A stretch of DNA of 64,000 nt from Proteiniborus ethanoligenes. Lineage in GTDB: Bacteria > Bacillota > Clostridia > Tissierellales > Proteiniboraceae. Where the stretch lies: positions 1 through 64,000 of the forward strand of contig NZ_FNQE01000011.1 of the NCBI RefSeq assembly GCF_900107485.1, written 5' to 3'. The translations under genes and the position numbers were made by a program. This document shows positions 1 through 7,227 of this stretch, one piece after another. Numbering within the stretch: position 1 is the stretch's first letter; each line of letters starts with the position of its first letter. The notes beneath the pieces are model-generated. The model was not told the DNA's origin, searched no databases, and worked only from the letters and a program-made list of their open reading frames with translations.

Positions 1-180
1 CATAACGATAAAGGATCTTAAAAGAGCATGAAGACAATAACCAGTAGGTCCAACTTTAGACGAATGATATTTTGGGAAACTAGACAAATCAATGATATCG
101 AAGATTTTTTCATAAAATTTTGTTTTGCTATTAGATGTAAATAAATCAATGTTATTAAAGATTAATTGACGTTCAAACAA
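1..180 (-). mobile_element. Transposase N-terminus, cut by window edge
   Basis: Reading the minus strand from a TTG codon at 178-180 gives 60 uninterrupted codons running off the left edge. The product begins LFERQLIFNNIDLF and continues with a FYEKIFDIIDLSSFP-like segment. This resembles the N-terminal region of DDE transposases of the IS4/IS5/IS1182 type; I cannot fix the family. A GGAGG ribosome binding site at 189-193 lies 8 bases before the TTG, which decides the start. The catalytic region is outside the window, so it is unknown whether the element is intact. Confidence 0.6.
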
Positions 181-249
181 GGGCTTCGCCTCCTTAATAT
201 AATATTTGGTGGTACTTATATTATTTGACATAAAGAGGCGAAAACCCTT
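179..249. repeat. Inverted repeat around the transposase ribosome binding site
   Basis: The plus-strand stretch AAGGGCTTCGCCTCCTTA (about 177-194) is an imperfect inverted copy of TAAAGAGGCGAAAACCCTT (about 231-249). The inner arm contains the GGAGG of the transposase, so a hairpin in the mRNA could hide its ribosome binding site. The outer arm may also mark the end of the insertion sequence. Both roles are inference. Confidence 0.45.
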
Positions 250-283
250 TTTGAAAATAGAAATATTTTTGAGTGATAAGAAA

Positions 284-310
284 AAATCACTGTATAGAAC
301 ACAGTGATTT
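284..310 (-). terminator. Hairpin with minus-strand T-run at the IS border
   Basis: AAATCACTGT (284-293) and ACAGTGATTT (301-310) form a perfect 10-bp stem with a 7-base loop. On the minus strand the hairpin is followed by a run of T, so it would stop transcripts entering the transposase gene from outside, as is common at IS edges. Confidence 0.5.
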
Positions 311-365
311 CAAGCGTTGCAAGTTATGACAAACGCTATACCTTTAATAGAATGGAGGTGACATC

Positions 366-653
366 ATGAAAAACAAACATCTTAAACAAGAAATTAATAG
401 ACTGCTAACTTCTGTGATGCAAGCCTTTGGTAAAGATTCTAGGGAATATCGGGATGCCGAATACTACTTCGATGTCCTTGAAACGGTCTACCATTACAAC
501 TACAGTGATGGATTAGATTTACTGGATGAGTTAAAGAACTTGCTGGGCAAATTATCAGGTAGAATACCTGAATTATCATCTGATATGTTCACACAATGCT
601 ATCCAAATATCAGTGAGATGATAAAATGTCTTGAGGAATGGCTATCTGATTAA
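366..653 (+). CDS. Hypothetical protein, 95 aa
   Basis: A small acidic, apparently all-helical cytosolic protein with no signal peptide or membrane segment. The start is supported by a GGAGGTGA ribosome binding site a few bases upstream. A clear rho-independent terminator follows its stop, so it appears to be a monocistronic gene. I do not recognise the family. It sits between an IS fragment and other orphan genes, which suggests accessory DNA. Confidence 0.65.
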   Translation: MKNKHLKQEINRLLTSVMQAFGKDSREYRDAEYYFDVLETVYHYNYSDGLDLLDELKNLLGKLSGRIPELSSDMFTQCYPNISEMIKCLEEWLSD

Positions 654-662
654 TAATCTTAT

Positions 663-693
663 GGCTTTTCAGTTTTTTCTGAAAAGCCTTTTT
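663..693 (+). terminator. Rho-independent terminator
   Basis: GGCTTTTCAG (663-672) pairs with CTGAAAAGCC (679-688) around a T6 loop and is followed by TTTTT. It lies about 10 bases after the stop of the 95-aa gene. Confidence 0.85.
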
Positions 694-770
694 ACATAAT
701 ATCACACTGTTTTTTTGCAATAAAAAACCTGCATTCTGCACACTTTTTATTGTTAAAATGTGGTTCTGGA

Positions 771-1064
771 TTATGATTTTTTTACTGAATTTTTAACCGC
801 AATTAAATATATAACTCCCAAAATCGCTAATGCTGCAAAGATAACTGTAACCCAGTGCGAAGAAATTTGACCTGACAAATAAATTGCTGTTGGTCCGTCT
901 GCACCACCTATAATTCCTACTGAACCCGCATCTCTTATATCCTTATTAAGTTTATATGATAAGTATAATGGCAATAAGTAACTGGAAAATGCACTGATAA
1001 CGGCTATTAAAGTGCATGTAACGGTAACTGCTGTAATTGCCTTCGTTAATTTCCTATTTTTCAT
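771..1064 (-). CDS. Small membrane protein with GGADGPTAI motif
   Basis: A 97-aa protein with a hydrophobic segment at about residues 10-33 and another at about 70-90. Between them lies GIIGGADGPTAIYLSG (about residues 50-65). That motif is a signature of the beta subunits of sodium-pumping decarboxylases (OadB/GcdB/MmdB), which are large multi-pass proteins of roughly 370-430 aa. Here only the signature with two membrane helices is present, so it cannot be a complete beta subunit. It follows the 1097-1621 gene by 32 bases on the same strand and is probably co-transcribed. Function unknown; the similarity is seen, a role in Na+ transport would be inference. Confidence 0.65.
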   Translation of the reverse strand: MKNRKLTKAITAVTVTCTLIAVISAFSSYLLPLYLSYKLNKDIRDAGSVGIIGGADGPTAIYLSGQISSHWVTVIFAALAILGVIYLIAVKNSVKKS

Positions 1065-1096
1065 ATCTTACTCACTCCATATATATTCGTTTTTTA

Positions 1097-1621
1097 TTAA
1101 GGCATCATCTTTTGCTGCTTACTTGTTTTTATGATATTTCTTTCATCTGCTTTATCAATGTCAAATAGAGAGTCATCGTTTATAACAGGACTATTAATCT
1201 GTGTAAAATCCACATCATTCCTGTCGAGAGTAATATCTAGAACTACTTTATTATCTTTTACAAAAATTAGTTTATGAAATATATCATCATCCAATGGGTG
1301 CTCTCCGAACCAAGTTTTATCACATATTAGATAACCGATATAAGTGTCCGCTGTAGTCCATTTTATGCCTATTACCTTCTGCATTTCTGTTCTGCTAATA
1401 TAAGGTCGTATAACATACATCCTATCCCATTCAAAAGGAGTTATATTATTCATATCAAAAGATGAGTTTTGCTGGACAGTTGTCATCAGTTCACTTTTGA
1501 AACTTTCTAAGTGCTCATTATCGATTCTTTGACTACGATAATTTATATAACTTAATAAAAATAGTATCAAAGGTATTATTAAAAGTACTGATATAATGAT
1601 AGTTTTCTTTTTGATTTTCAT
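1097..1621 (-). CDS. Hypothetical single-pass membrane protein, 174 aa
   Basis: The N-terminus has a positively charged start (MKIKKK) followed by one hydrophobic segment at about residues 8-25, then a soluble part of about 145 residues predicted outside the membrane. No lipobox is seen, so it is likely anchored by an uncleaved signal. The C-terminal part is rich in Asp and Ile and has no motif I recognise. It precedes the small GGADGPTAI protein in the same orientation. Family unknown. Confidence 0.65.
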   Translation of the reverse strand: MKIKKKTIIISVLLIIPLILFLLSYINYRSQRIDNEHLESFKSELMTTVQQNSSFDMNNITPFEWDRMYVIRPYISRTEMQKVIGIKWTTADTYIGYLICDKTWFGEHPLDDDIFHKLIFVKDNKVVLDITLDRNDVDFTQINSPVINDDSLFDIDKADERNIIKTSKQQKMMP

Positions 1622-2334
1622 ATCTTCCTCACCTCATAAAGGTTACATGTACTATCTCTCTACATTTTCCCAAGGTTATATATTTACTATTATATTGTAT
1701 AACCGAAGTTATTAATAGAGTCTTTTCTATAGATTTTTAATAAGAAAATGGGTAAGAAAGAACGAACTGTTATTATTCGCAATACACTATATTCCACGAC
1801 ACCTATCTCCTTTTAACCAATAATCTCCCCTGTACCTATTATAGTTATATTTTAGAATCGCTTTTTATCCCCTAATACTTAAAAACCATTTCTAACCCTT
1901 TTTCCTTAGCCAAAGCATATAATACCTATCAAATTGCTCCGTTTCTGACGCAAAAAGGTGCATTTCTAATAATTCATTCTTATTACTTCTCTATATAAGA
2001 GTAACGTTTCTAAAATCGAGTTTCGCCCCTTAAAATGCAAAATATTTTAATATAAAAACAAAACAGAGGAAATAAATTGCTACAGAGCAACCATTTCCTC
2101 CATTTTGTCCGCTTATTAACACTCCCTAGAATGTCTGCATTAAAAGTATCATATTAGATGTTGATTGTAAAGAGTTTTATCCCTTTATTCCCTAAAGATA
2201 GAGTATTAGTTCCTTTTAGTTCCTAACTTTTTATTCCAGTTCGTTTGAGAACCCTTTATGTGAATGCAATATAGGGACTCGAGGGGTAAAGGATAAAGAT
2301 TAAGGTTGAATACTAAAAATGTTCTATAGTAAAA
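1622..2334. other. Gene-free AT-rich interval
   Basis: No coding region is supported here. It should contain the minus-strand promoter of the 1621-771 gene pair. A large stem-loop spans about 2058-2107: GAGGAAAT (2066-2073) pairs with ATTTCCTC (2093-2100), with an inner TTGCT/AGCAA stem. On the minus strand it is followed by a T-rich tract, so it may be a backup terminator for transcripts coming from the parM/parR pair. The rest is pyrimidine-rich without clear signals. Confidence 0.5.
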
Positions 2335-2369
2335 AGAGCAGAAATAAGGCTAAACCTTACTCCTACTCT
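2335..2369 (-). terminator. Terminator of the parM-parR operon
   Basis: A 15-bp stem (2335-2349 with 2355-2369), perfect if three G-U pairs are allowed, with a 5-base loop. It is followed on the minus strand by TTTTT and lies directly after the parR-like stop codon. Confidence 0.8.
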
Positions 2370-2374
2370 TCACA

Positions 2375-2659
2375 TCATATCTGATTTATAATATCAAAAA
2401 CATCATCAGGGATACCGTCTGCTATTTCTTCACCATTTGCTTTATTAACTGTAAAAACCCCTATTTCCTCAATGGCCTCCTTGAAAGCATCTTTTATAGT
2501 CTGCTTATCTATCGATTTGTTGTTCTCTAAATAAGCAAAGACAGTTTCTATAACAAATGCTGTTTTTGCAGAACGCTTGGATATTATGATTTCATAAACT
2601 TCTCTTGCTTTCTCGCTTCTCAAATCAAAACTAAGGTTTATTCTCTTTGTTTCTCCCAT
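2375..2659 (-). CDS. ParR-like DNA-binding protein
   Basis: A 94-aa protein beginning MGETKRINLSFDLRSEKARE, with a ribbon-helix-helix-like N-terminus (short beta strand INLSFDL then helices) and an acidic C-terminal tail. In ParMR plasmid segregation the small RHH protein ParR binds the centromere and couples it to ParM filaments, often through its C-terminus. The call rests on this fold pattern, on size, and on position directly after the actin-like gene. The ATG at 2657-2659 is chosen over the GTG at 2668 because an AGAAGG ribosome binding site lies 8 bases before it. The GTG overlaps the parM stop. Confidence 0.6.
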   Translation of the reverse strand: MGETKRINLSFDLRSEKAREVYEIIISKRSAKTAFVIETVFAYLENNKSIDKQTIKDAFKEAIEEIGVFTVNKANGEEIADGIPDDVFDIINQI

Positions 2660-2664
2660 CCTTT

Positions 2665-3591
2665 TCACCTTCTTCTCAAGGCTTCTTTAATAAGCCTTTC
2701 ATATCCAAGAGCATTAGCAATCTGACTTTCAGCAAGTATTTCAGTATATCCGATGCGATTTTGATGTTGTCCAAGGTCAAGGGTCTTTTGTACAATATAG
2801 GCTCCCCCACCCATCAACAAATTCATTGTTGCCTGAAGTTCATAGCCGTTTTCACGGAGTTCGTCCAGCATTTCATTAACAAAAGCAATAGTTGCTGTCT
2901 TTATGATTTTGTCTATCCTATCATCGAAAAACAATGCCTTTTTTCCTTGAAGTGTCATCTCAATTTGTTCCTCTGAAATTTCAATACCTGTTTCCTTTCT
3001 TATCTGTTCTTGTATCTTTTTAACTAGTTTTATCATTCCCCAGTTCAAACTAATTGCTGAATTAATAATTGGCTTCCCTTGATGTATTTTTACCGCATCC
3101 AAGGTTACCTGCCCAAAATCGAGCAGATTCAAGTAGTCAATTCCTCTATACTTTTCAAAGTGAAGCATGTAGCCTGAAATAGCCTGCGGGAAGCACATAA
3201 CCTCTTTAATATTTACCTGGTATTTCTTCTGATTATAGGTAAAATCAATATTTTCCCTTTTAAAATAATTGATGAACTTTTGTTTTAGTTGAAAGTGGGA
3301 TAACGGTAATCCAACTCCTAAAATTGCATCTGCACTTGTTAGTCCTTCTTTATTTAACCTCATAGCCAACGCTGGAAGCGTGAGGATAAAGAAAGTTTCA
3401 TCTAACGTTTTATCATAACGATATTTAACTCTATTTCCCCCGATTGAATAGTATTTGTCGTTGTAATACAGTAAGTTTTCTGTTATAGGGGGAACAGTAA
3501 GGCTTTCAACATATCCTGACGAATAAATTCCTTCTAAAGACTTAATAAATCGGTTGCCGTGGTCAACTCCAATAATTGTTTTATTTTCCAT
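2665..3591 (-). CDS. ParM-like actin ATPase
   Basis: A 308-aa cytosolic protein of the actin/Hsp70 ATPase fold. Near the start IIGVDHGNRFIKS matches the phosphate-1 loop (D-x-G-x-x-x-x-K). LLDFGQVTLDAVKI fits the phosphate-2 region and LLMGGGAYIV the adenosine motif. Length is close to plasmid ParM/StbA and Alp proteins (about 300-330 aa). Such proteins form filaments that push apart plasmid copies. Gene order, actin then small DNA-binding protein, is that of type II partition operons. The ATG at 3589-3591 is chosen because GGAG ends 8 bases before it; the in-frame GTG at 3600 overlaps that site. It suggests an integrated plasmid or conjugative element; no replication or integrase gene is visible. 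Confidence 0.75.
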   Translation of the reverse strand: MENKTIIGVDHGNRFIKSLEGIYSSGYVESLTVPPITENLLYYNDKYYSIGGNRVKYRYDKTLDETFFILTLPALAMRLNKEGLTSADAILGVGLPLSHFQLKQKFINYFKRENIDFTYNQKKYQVNIKEVMCFPQAISGYMLHFEKYRGIDYLNLLDFGQVTLDAVKIHQGKPIINSAISLNWGMIKLVKKIQEQIRKETGIEISEEQIEMTLQGKKALFFDDRIDKIIKTATIAFVNEMLDELRENGYELQATMNLLMGGGAYIVQKTLDLGQHQNRIGYTEILAESQIANALGYERLIKEALRRR

Positions 3592-3707
3592 ATGCAGCAC
3601 TCCTTTTCCAATTTTATTTATGAAAGGTCCTTCTTAGATTTATCAGGTTCCTTTATGTTCTTTTGCATCTTAATGAAACATTTTTTATGATTTCAAGTAT
3701 TTCTGCA

Positions 3708-3741
3708 AAAAAAATTGCTTACCCGCAAAACCAGGTAAGCA
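3708..3741 (-). terminator. Terminator in the parM leader (possible attenuator)
   Basis: TGCTTACC (3716-3723) pairs with GGTAAGCA (3734-3741). On the minus strand the hairpin is followed by an uninterrupted T8 run, typical of intrinsic termination. It lies about 120 bases before the parM start and downstream of a good promoter at 3811-3839, with no gene between, so it would cut the leader RNA short. Confidence 0.7.
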
Positions 3742-3810
3742 CAAAATTAAATAATACGGAGGTTATTTCATAAACATTGTAAAATGCCTTAATAAACGTA
3801 AACATATATT

Positions 3811-3839
3811 TTATAATAAATCATTCTATGCAAAGTCAA
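3811..3839 (-). promoter_or_regulatory. Probable promoter for parM-parR
   Basis: On the minus strand TTGACT (3834-3839) is followed after 17 bases by TTATAA (3811-3816). Transcription would start near 3804, giving a leader of about 210 bases that includes the terminator at 3708-3741. Confidence 0.55.
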
Positions 3840-4162
3840 GCATTTTTTCTAATTTTTTGACTTTTTTCTCATTTCCTTTTACCTAAATCCTTTTTATATA
3901 TTATGTATTTAGTAAATCTCTTCAAACCCTTTAATTCACGGCATTCGTAGAAGTTTTTAAGCGACAAAAACTAGTTTAGGGTATATTAGGGAGAAGGTTT
4001 ATTGGGTTAAGGAACAAGTATATATATTGTGCTCCCCCTTAATACAATACCTTAACCCTTTTCCCTTCTAATGATTACCTTACAAAAATCCTTCTATCAA
4101 AATTTGACTTATCCCTGCTCTTCCGTATAATGTGGAAAATCAAACTTGAAAGGATGAATTCT
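3840..4162. other. Gene-free interval before the four-helix gene
   Basis: No gene is supported. The notable content is the palindrome at 4004-4058, described separately. The rest is T/C-rich on the plus strand. Confidence 0.4.
4004..4058. repeat. Palindrome left of the four-helix gene
   Basis: GGGTTAAGG (4004-4012) is perfectly inverted as CCTTAACCC (4050-4058). The flanks AGGGAGAAGG (about 3988-3997) and CCCTTCT (about 4063-4069) extend the symmetry. A related palindrome lies just after the gene at 4581-4618. Confidence 0.7.
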
Positions 4163-4567
4163 ATGAGTCAAAATTTATACATAAAAGACTTCAAAAGCCT
4201 AAAAGTTTGGCAGAAGTCGAATGCTTTGGAACAGGATATAGGGGAATTAGTTAAAGGATTTCCCAGTTATGAGCAATATAGGCTTACAGACCAGTTAGTA
4301 CGGGCTGTTAGAAGCATAGGAGCAAATATTGCAGAAGGAAATACCCAACTGTTTATAAAGCGGGAATTATTCCATGCAAACGCTGCTTTAGGTAGTGCAG
4401 GAGAAGTAAGAAATCATCTTCTTACCGCTTTTCAGAATAATTATATTTCAAAAGAACAATATGAGATTCTAGATAATAAAACAACCGAGATTATCAAAAT
4501 GCTCTATGGTTATATAAAAAGGTTGAAACTGGAGATAGGTAATGATTCAGATTTTAGTGACTCCTAA
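4163..4567 (+). CDS. Four-helix-bundle protein (S23/IVP family)
   Basis: A 134-aa protein starting MSQNLYIKDFKSLKVWQKS, the typical opening (DFxxLxVWQKA) of the family also known as 23S rRNA intervening-sequence proteins. RAVRSIGANIAEGN is the other hallmark. Members form pentameric four-helix bundles. Some are encoded inside 23S rRNA insertions, and a related group (Avd) assists diversity-generating retroelements. The ATG at 4163-4165 is chosen because AAAGGA lies 8 bases before it. The gene is alone between two related palindromes. No reverse transcriptase or rRNA is in the window, so its role here is unknown. Confidence 0.85.
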   Translation: MSQNLYIKDFKSLKVWQKSNALEQDIGELVKGFPSYEQYRLTDQLVRAVRSIGANIAEGNTQLFIKRELFHANAALGSAGEVRNHLLTAFQNNYISKEQYEILDNKTTEIIKMLYGYIKRLKLEIGNDSDFSDS

Positions 4568-4580
4568 TAATGGTACAAAC

Positions 4581-4618
4581 AAGGGTTAAGAGTTTTTCCC
4601 TTTCTACCTTAACCCCTT
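4581..4618. repeat. Palindrome right of the four-helix gene
   Basis: AAGGGTTAAG (4581-4590) is inverted as CTTAACCC(C)TT (4608-4618), with one extra C. The arms match those of the left palindrome at 4004-4058, so the gene is bracketed by related inverted repeats. Confidence 0.65.
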
Positions 4619-4876
4619 ATGCCTTATTCCTCCTTCTAGCCTTCCTATACGCATTTTTTAGCCCTACAGGTAATGTTGCCCCTTTTAAAATTAGTGCAAT
4701 CAATAAGAAAAAACGCCTTGGAAAGACCGCTAATCCTCCAAAGCATTCTAAAAAATCCTAATAGTCCTATTATAAAAAAATGTTCCTAAAGTTAAGGTAT
4801 TGACCCACCTTGGCTTTCACATTCCTTTATATATTATACTACATTTTACTCTTAATTTTCATAACTGTATAATAAA
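4619..4876. other. Gene-free interval
   Basis: No convincing gene. A 63-codon open frame at 4570-4761 lacks a ribosome binding site and has no recognisable product. Confidence 0.4.
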
Positions 4877-4936
4877 TTCCCTTAATATACTTTAAGTTCC
4901 CGTAATGTACCCTATATTCCCGTAACGTACATAGAA
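4877..4936. repeat. Three tandem 20-bp iterons
   Basis: Three adjacent copies start at 4877, 4897 and 4917, each with the core TTCCC(T/G)TAA(T/C)(A/G)TAC followed by a less conserved 7 bases. A 20-bp spacing keeps every copy on nearly the same DNA face, as in plasmid replication or partition iterons. No Rep gene is next to them. Confidence 0.7.
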
Positions 4937-4954
4937 TATCCTTATCCCCGACAC

Positions 4955-5518
4955 TTATTCAATTCTGCCCCACTTTAGTTCTTCTCCGTTTACATTATAT
5001 TTCTTTCTTTTGGCTGTAATTTCTTCAATTTCTATAGAATATACATTAGTCCCTTTTAATCCTGCTTTAACTGCCATAGGGAAGTAAACCATCTTTGTTG
5101 GGGTGTATTTTTCACATATTAGCCTTAGTCCTCTGACCCTTTCTTCGTCATCCTCTACTAATTTCACCCTCCCTACTACAATAGCAGATTCAAATTCGGT
5201 AGTAAAAACTTTACTACTAAGTATTCCTGCTTTTGATTTATCTTTCATGATTTCATCTAATTCCTCGTTGGAGTAGATTTCTGGAATTTTTGTCTCCCCA
5301 ACGAAAACTACACTAACCTTAGGATTCTCCTTAAGTGCCTTAACCTTTCTCCCATCCATAGCCGAATGAAAATATAACGTATTTCCATCTCTTGCAATAG
5401 AAAGGGGAACACCGTAAAGTTCATTATCATTATCTACCATCGAAAGAACTCCATATATGGATTTATCTATAACTTTAAGCCCAAATTCCCTGTCCATTTC
5501 TCTATCTTTTCTTCTCAT
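4955..5518 (-). CDS. Pyridoxamine-phosphate-oxidase-like flavoprotein (NimA-type)
   Basis: A 187-aa cytosolic protein starting MRRKDREMDREFG, the usual opening of the split-barrel FMN-binding family that includes NimA nitroimidazole reductases. YGVLSMVDNDNELYGVPLS, LYFHSAMDGRKVKAL and NPKVSVVFVGE follow the family pattern for FMN contacts. Members typically reduce small molecules; the substrate here is unknown. The ATG at 5516-5518 has AGGTGA 5 bases before it and is preferred over GTG at 5527. It follows the 5524-5958 gene with only a few bases between, so translation is probably coupled. Confidence 0.85.
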   Translation of the reverse strand: MRRKDREMDREFGLKVIDKSIYGVLSMVDNDNELYGVPLSIARDGNTLYFHSAMDGRKVKALKENPKVSVVFVGETKIPEIYSNEELDEIMKDKSKAGILSSKVFTTEFESAIVVGRVKLVEDDEERVRGLRLICEKYTPTKMVYFPMAVKAGLKGTNVYSIEIEEITAKRKKYNVNGEELKWGRIE

Positions 5519-5523
5519 AAATT

Positions 5524-5958
5524 TCACCTGCTTGTTCCATATTTTAACTTACTCCCAAGCCACCCATCCACACTTCTCCATTTTATATTTTTGGAAGAAA
5601 GCCATGTAACACTATTATCTCCTATCTCCCAATCCCCTGCTTCAGCCCAATAATATAAGCCATCCTTATAAACCAATGTTGTATCAAATATCATATACCA
5701 GTGATTTGGAGGAGTTGATATAATATTTATCTTATTGACACCCCAAAATAGCATTTCTATTGTAGAAGGCTCTTTTCCTTGCCTTTGAAATAATACTTTC
5801 GCATTAAGCATTCCATCTCCAGAATCCATGCTTAAATCTTCGTCTACATAATAATCATTCCAAAGATGCATTTCCCTTAAAACTCCATCATGGAATCCTC
5901 CAAAAGTCTTTAGCAAATCATTTATATCATTTTCTGAATTAATCTCTTTCCAATCCAT
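5524..5958 (-). CDS. Hypothetical protein, possible immunity protein
   Basis: A 144-aa soluble protein. The N-terminal FGGFHDGVLREMHLW recalls the FHD-type motif found in some polymorphic-toxin immunity families (Imm50-like), a weak resemblance. It is Trp- and Tyr-rich with many predicted beta strands. GGAGG lies 8 bases before its ATG. It starts a tight pair with the flavoprotein gene and lies in an island of similar small proteins (5.5-10 kb). I do not claim a firm function. Confidence 0.65.
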   Translation of the reverse strand: MDWKEINSENDINDLLKTFGGFHDGVLREMHLWNDYYVDEDLSMDSGDGMLNAKVLFQRQGKEPSTIEMLFWGVNKINIISTPPNHWYMIFDTTLVYKDGLYYWAEAGDWEIGDNSVTWLSSKNIKWRSVDGWLGSKLKYGTSR

Positions 5959-5993
5959 CTCATTATCCTCCCATTTTACTGCTTAATTAACTT

Positions 5994-6449
5994 TCATAAA
6001 TGCTTTTCTTTCAGTAGCCACGGCAGCGTAACTTCAAATTCTAATTGAAGTACTGGTCTTGGAAAGTTCTCTGATACAAGGTCCAACTCATCAGTAAATA
6101 TAAACTTCACATTGTCAATTCCTATAATATTTAAATCATCCCACTTCCTAATTCCAGCACTAGGTCTTTTAACGATTTTACCCACCAAATGATACAACCC
6201 CATATATAAATGTTCATTAGTATTAATATCAGTTTCATACTCCATAAACTCCCCTTCTTTTCGAGGGTCAATTCCTAAAATCGTATAAAAGTCCATAACT
6301 TCTTTCGAAAATGTTTTACAATTCATTATGTAGTTTTTACAGTAATCACAGTCACAGCCTTCTTCAACTGTTATACTATTATAATATTCCTTAGTTTTTT
6401 CAACATCAATTTTAAGCACCCAATCTTGTAAATAAAAGGTCTTCATCAT
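5994..6449 (-). CDS. Hypothetical protein with CxCxxC cluster
   Basis: A 151-aa soluble protein starting MMKTFYLQDWVLKIDVEKTK. It has a short cysteine motif CDCDYCKNY near residue 33 followed by another Cys, which could bind a metal. The rest is mixed alpha/beta with no recognised domain. AAAGGA lies 10 bases before the tandem ATG. Homologues in Firmicutes, as I recall them, are uncharacterised. It sits between the immunity-like gene at 5524-5958 and a membrane protein, same strand. Confidence 0.65.
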   Translation of the reverse strand: MMKTFYLQDWVLKIDVEKTKEYYNSITVEEGCDCDYCKNYIMNCKTFSKEVMDFYTILGIDPRKEGEFMEYETDINTNEHLYMGLYHLVGKIVKRPSAGIRKWDDLNIIGIDNVKFIFTDELDLVSENFPRPVLQLEFEVTLPWLLKEKHL

Positions 6450-6506
6450 AACATTTTATTCCTTTCAGATTTCTTTAGCCTTATTCATTCTCTACATTTC
6501 ATACTT

Positions 6507-7118
6507 CTATAGCCCACCAATTATATAAGACAACAAATCAAATTTACTGAGAAATACTGATGTTAATATTGTAAATATCGATACTTTTAAACATTGATAT
6601 TTGTTTTTCGGTAAAATGCAAAAAAGTATAATAGAAGCAATTAAATCAAACCCTGAAACTGGAGAAAAGGTATAAAAAAAGTTGTACCCTTCTGAAACCA
6701 ATAATCCAATAGGAAGGGCAGCACATAATGCTGAAATCCATCCATTTCTTTTGCTAAACCAAACAATATAGGCAGCCAACGGAGATAATAAGGCAATTAA
6801 TCCCCAGCGAATGAAATAATATGTAGGAAAGAAATTAAATAATTTCATAGAATATATATAGTAAGCCAGCAGCATTCCGACGAAAAAAGCAAAAACATGA
6901 ATTGCTCCTGCTTTGGGTGTTCTGCTCCATGCGGCAATAATACTAGCAATAAAGACCCATATTCCTATTCTGGAACTTATGTTGCTAATTATGTTAATTA
7001 GACTGCCAATCGTACCATTCGAAGGTATAGTATCAATATATTTTGCAAGAAATCCGGAAAGGATTCCTAAAACAAAAAATAACATAATTCGGGTTGCCTT
7101 TTGTTTGGTATTTAGCAT
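6507..7118 (-). CDS. Multi-pass membrane protein, DUF6518-like
   Basis: A 203-aa integral membrane protein with about six hydrophobic segments, the first starting at MLFFVLGILSGFLAKYI. A conserved-looking AWSRTPKAGAIHVF stretch lies between two helices. This pattern resembles the DUF6518 family of Firmicutes; function is unknown. The ATG at 7116-7118 is chosen because GAGG lies 9 bases upstream. A 60-bp piece including its last 12 codons is repeated at 8826-8886, so a second copy of the gene once existed nearby. Confidence 0.65.
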   Translation of the reverse strand: MLNTKQKATRIMLFFVLGILSGFLAKYIDTIPSNGTIGSLINIISNISSRIGIWVFIASIIAAWSRTPKAGAIHVFAFFVGMLLAYYIYSMKLFNFFPTYYFIRWGLIALLSPLAAYIVWFSKRNGWISALCAALPIGLLVSEGYNFFYTFSPVSGFDLIASIILFCILPKNKYQCLKVSIFTILTSVFLSKFDLLSYIIGGL

Positions 7119-7227
7119 GGTTTCATTCCTCATTTCACTAACAGCATTAATTTAATACTCCTCAATAATATTCTCTATTATCTATTAGGTGATTATATTA
7201 ATCTCATCTACTTCATCACTATTAAAA

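Noticed and set aside
771-1064. Decayed fragment of a sodium-pumping decarboxylase beta subunit
   Set aside because: The small gene has its own start, two complete helices and a clean stop, and no other part of oadB is detectable around it.
4163-4567. Diversity-generating retroelement accessory gene (Avd)
   Set aside because: The family is related, but no reverse transcriptase, template repeat or variable repeat is seen near it.
4570-4761. A 63-codon open frame on the plus strand after the four-helix gene
   Set aside because: No ribosome binding site, low-complexity pyrimidine-rich composition, no recognisable product, and it covers the right-hand palindrome.
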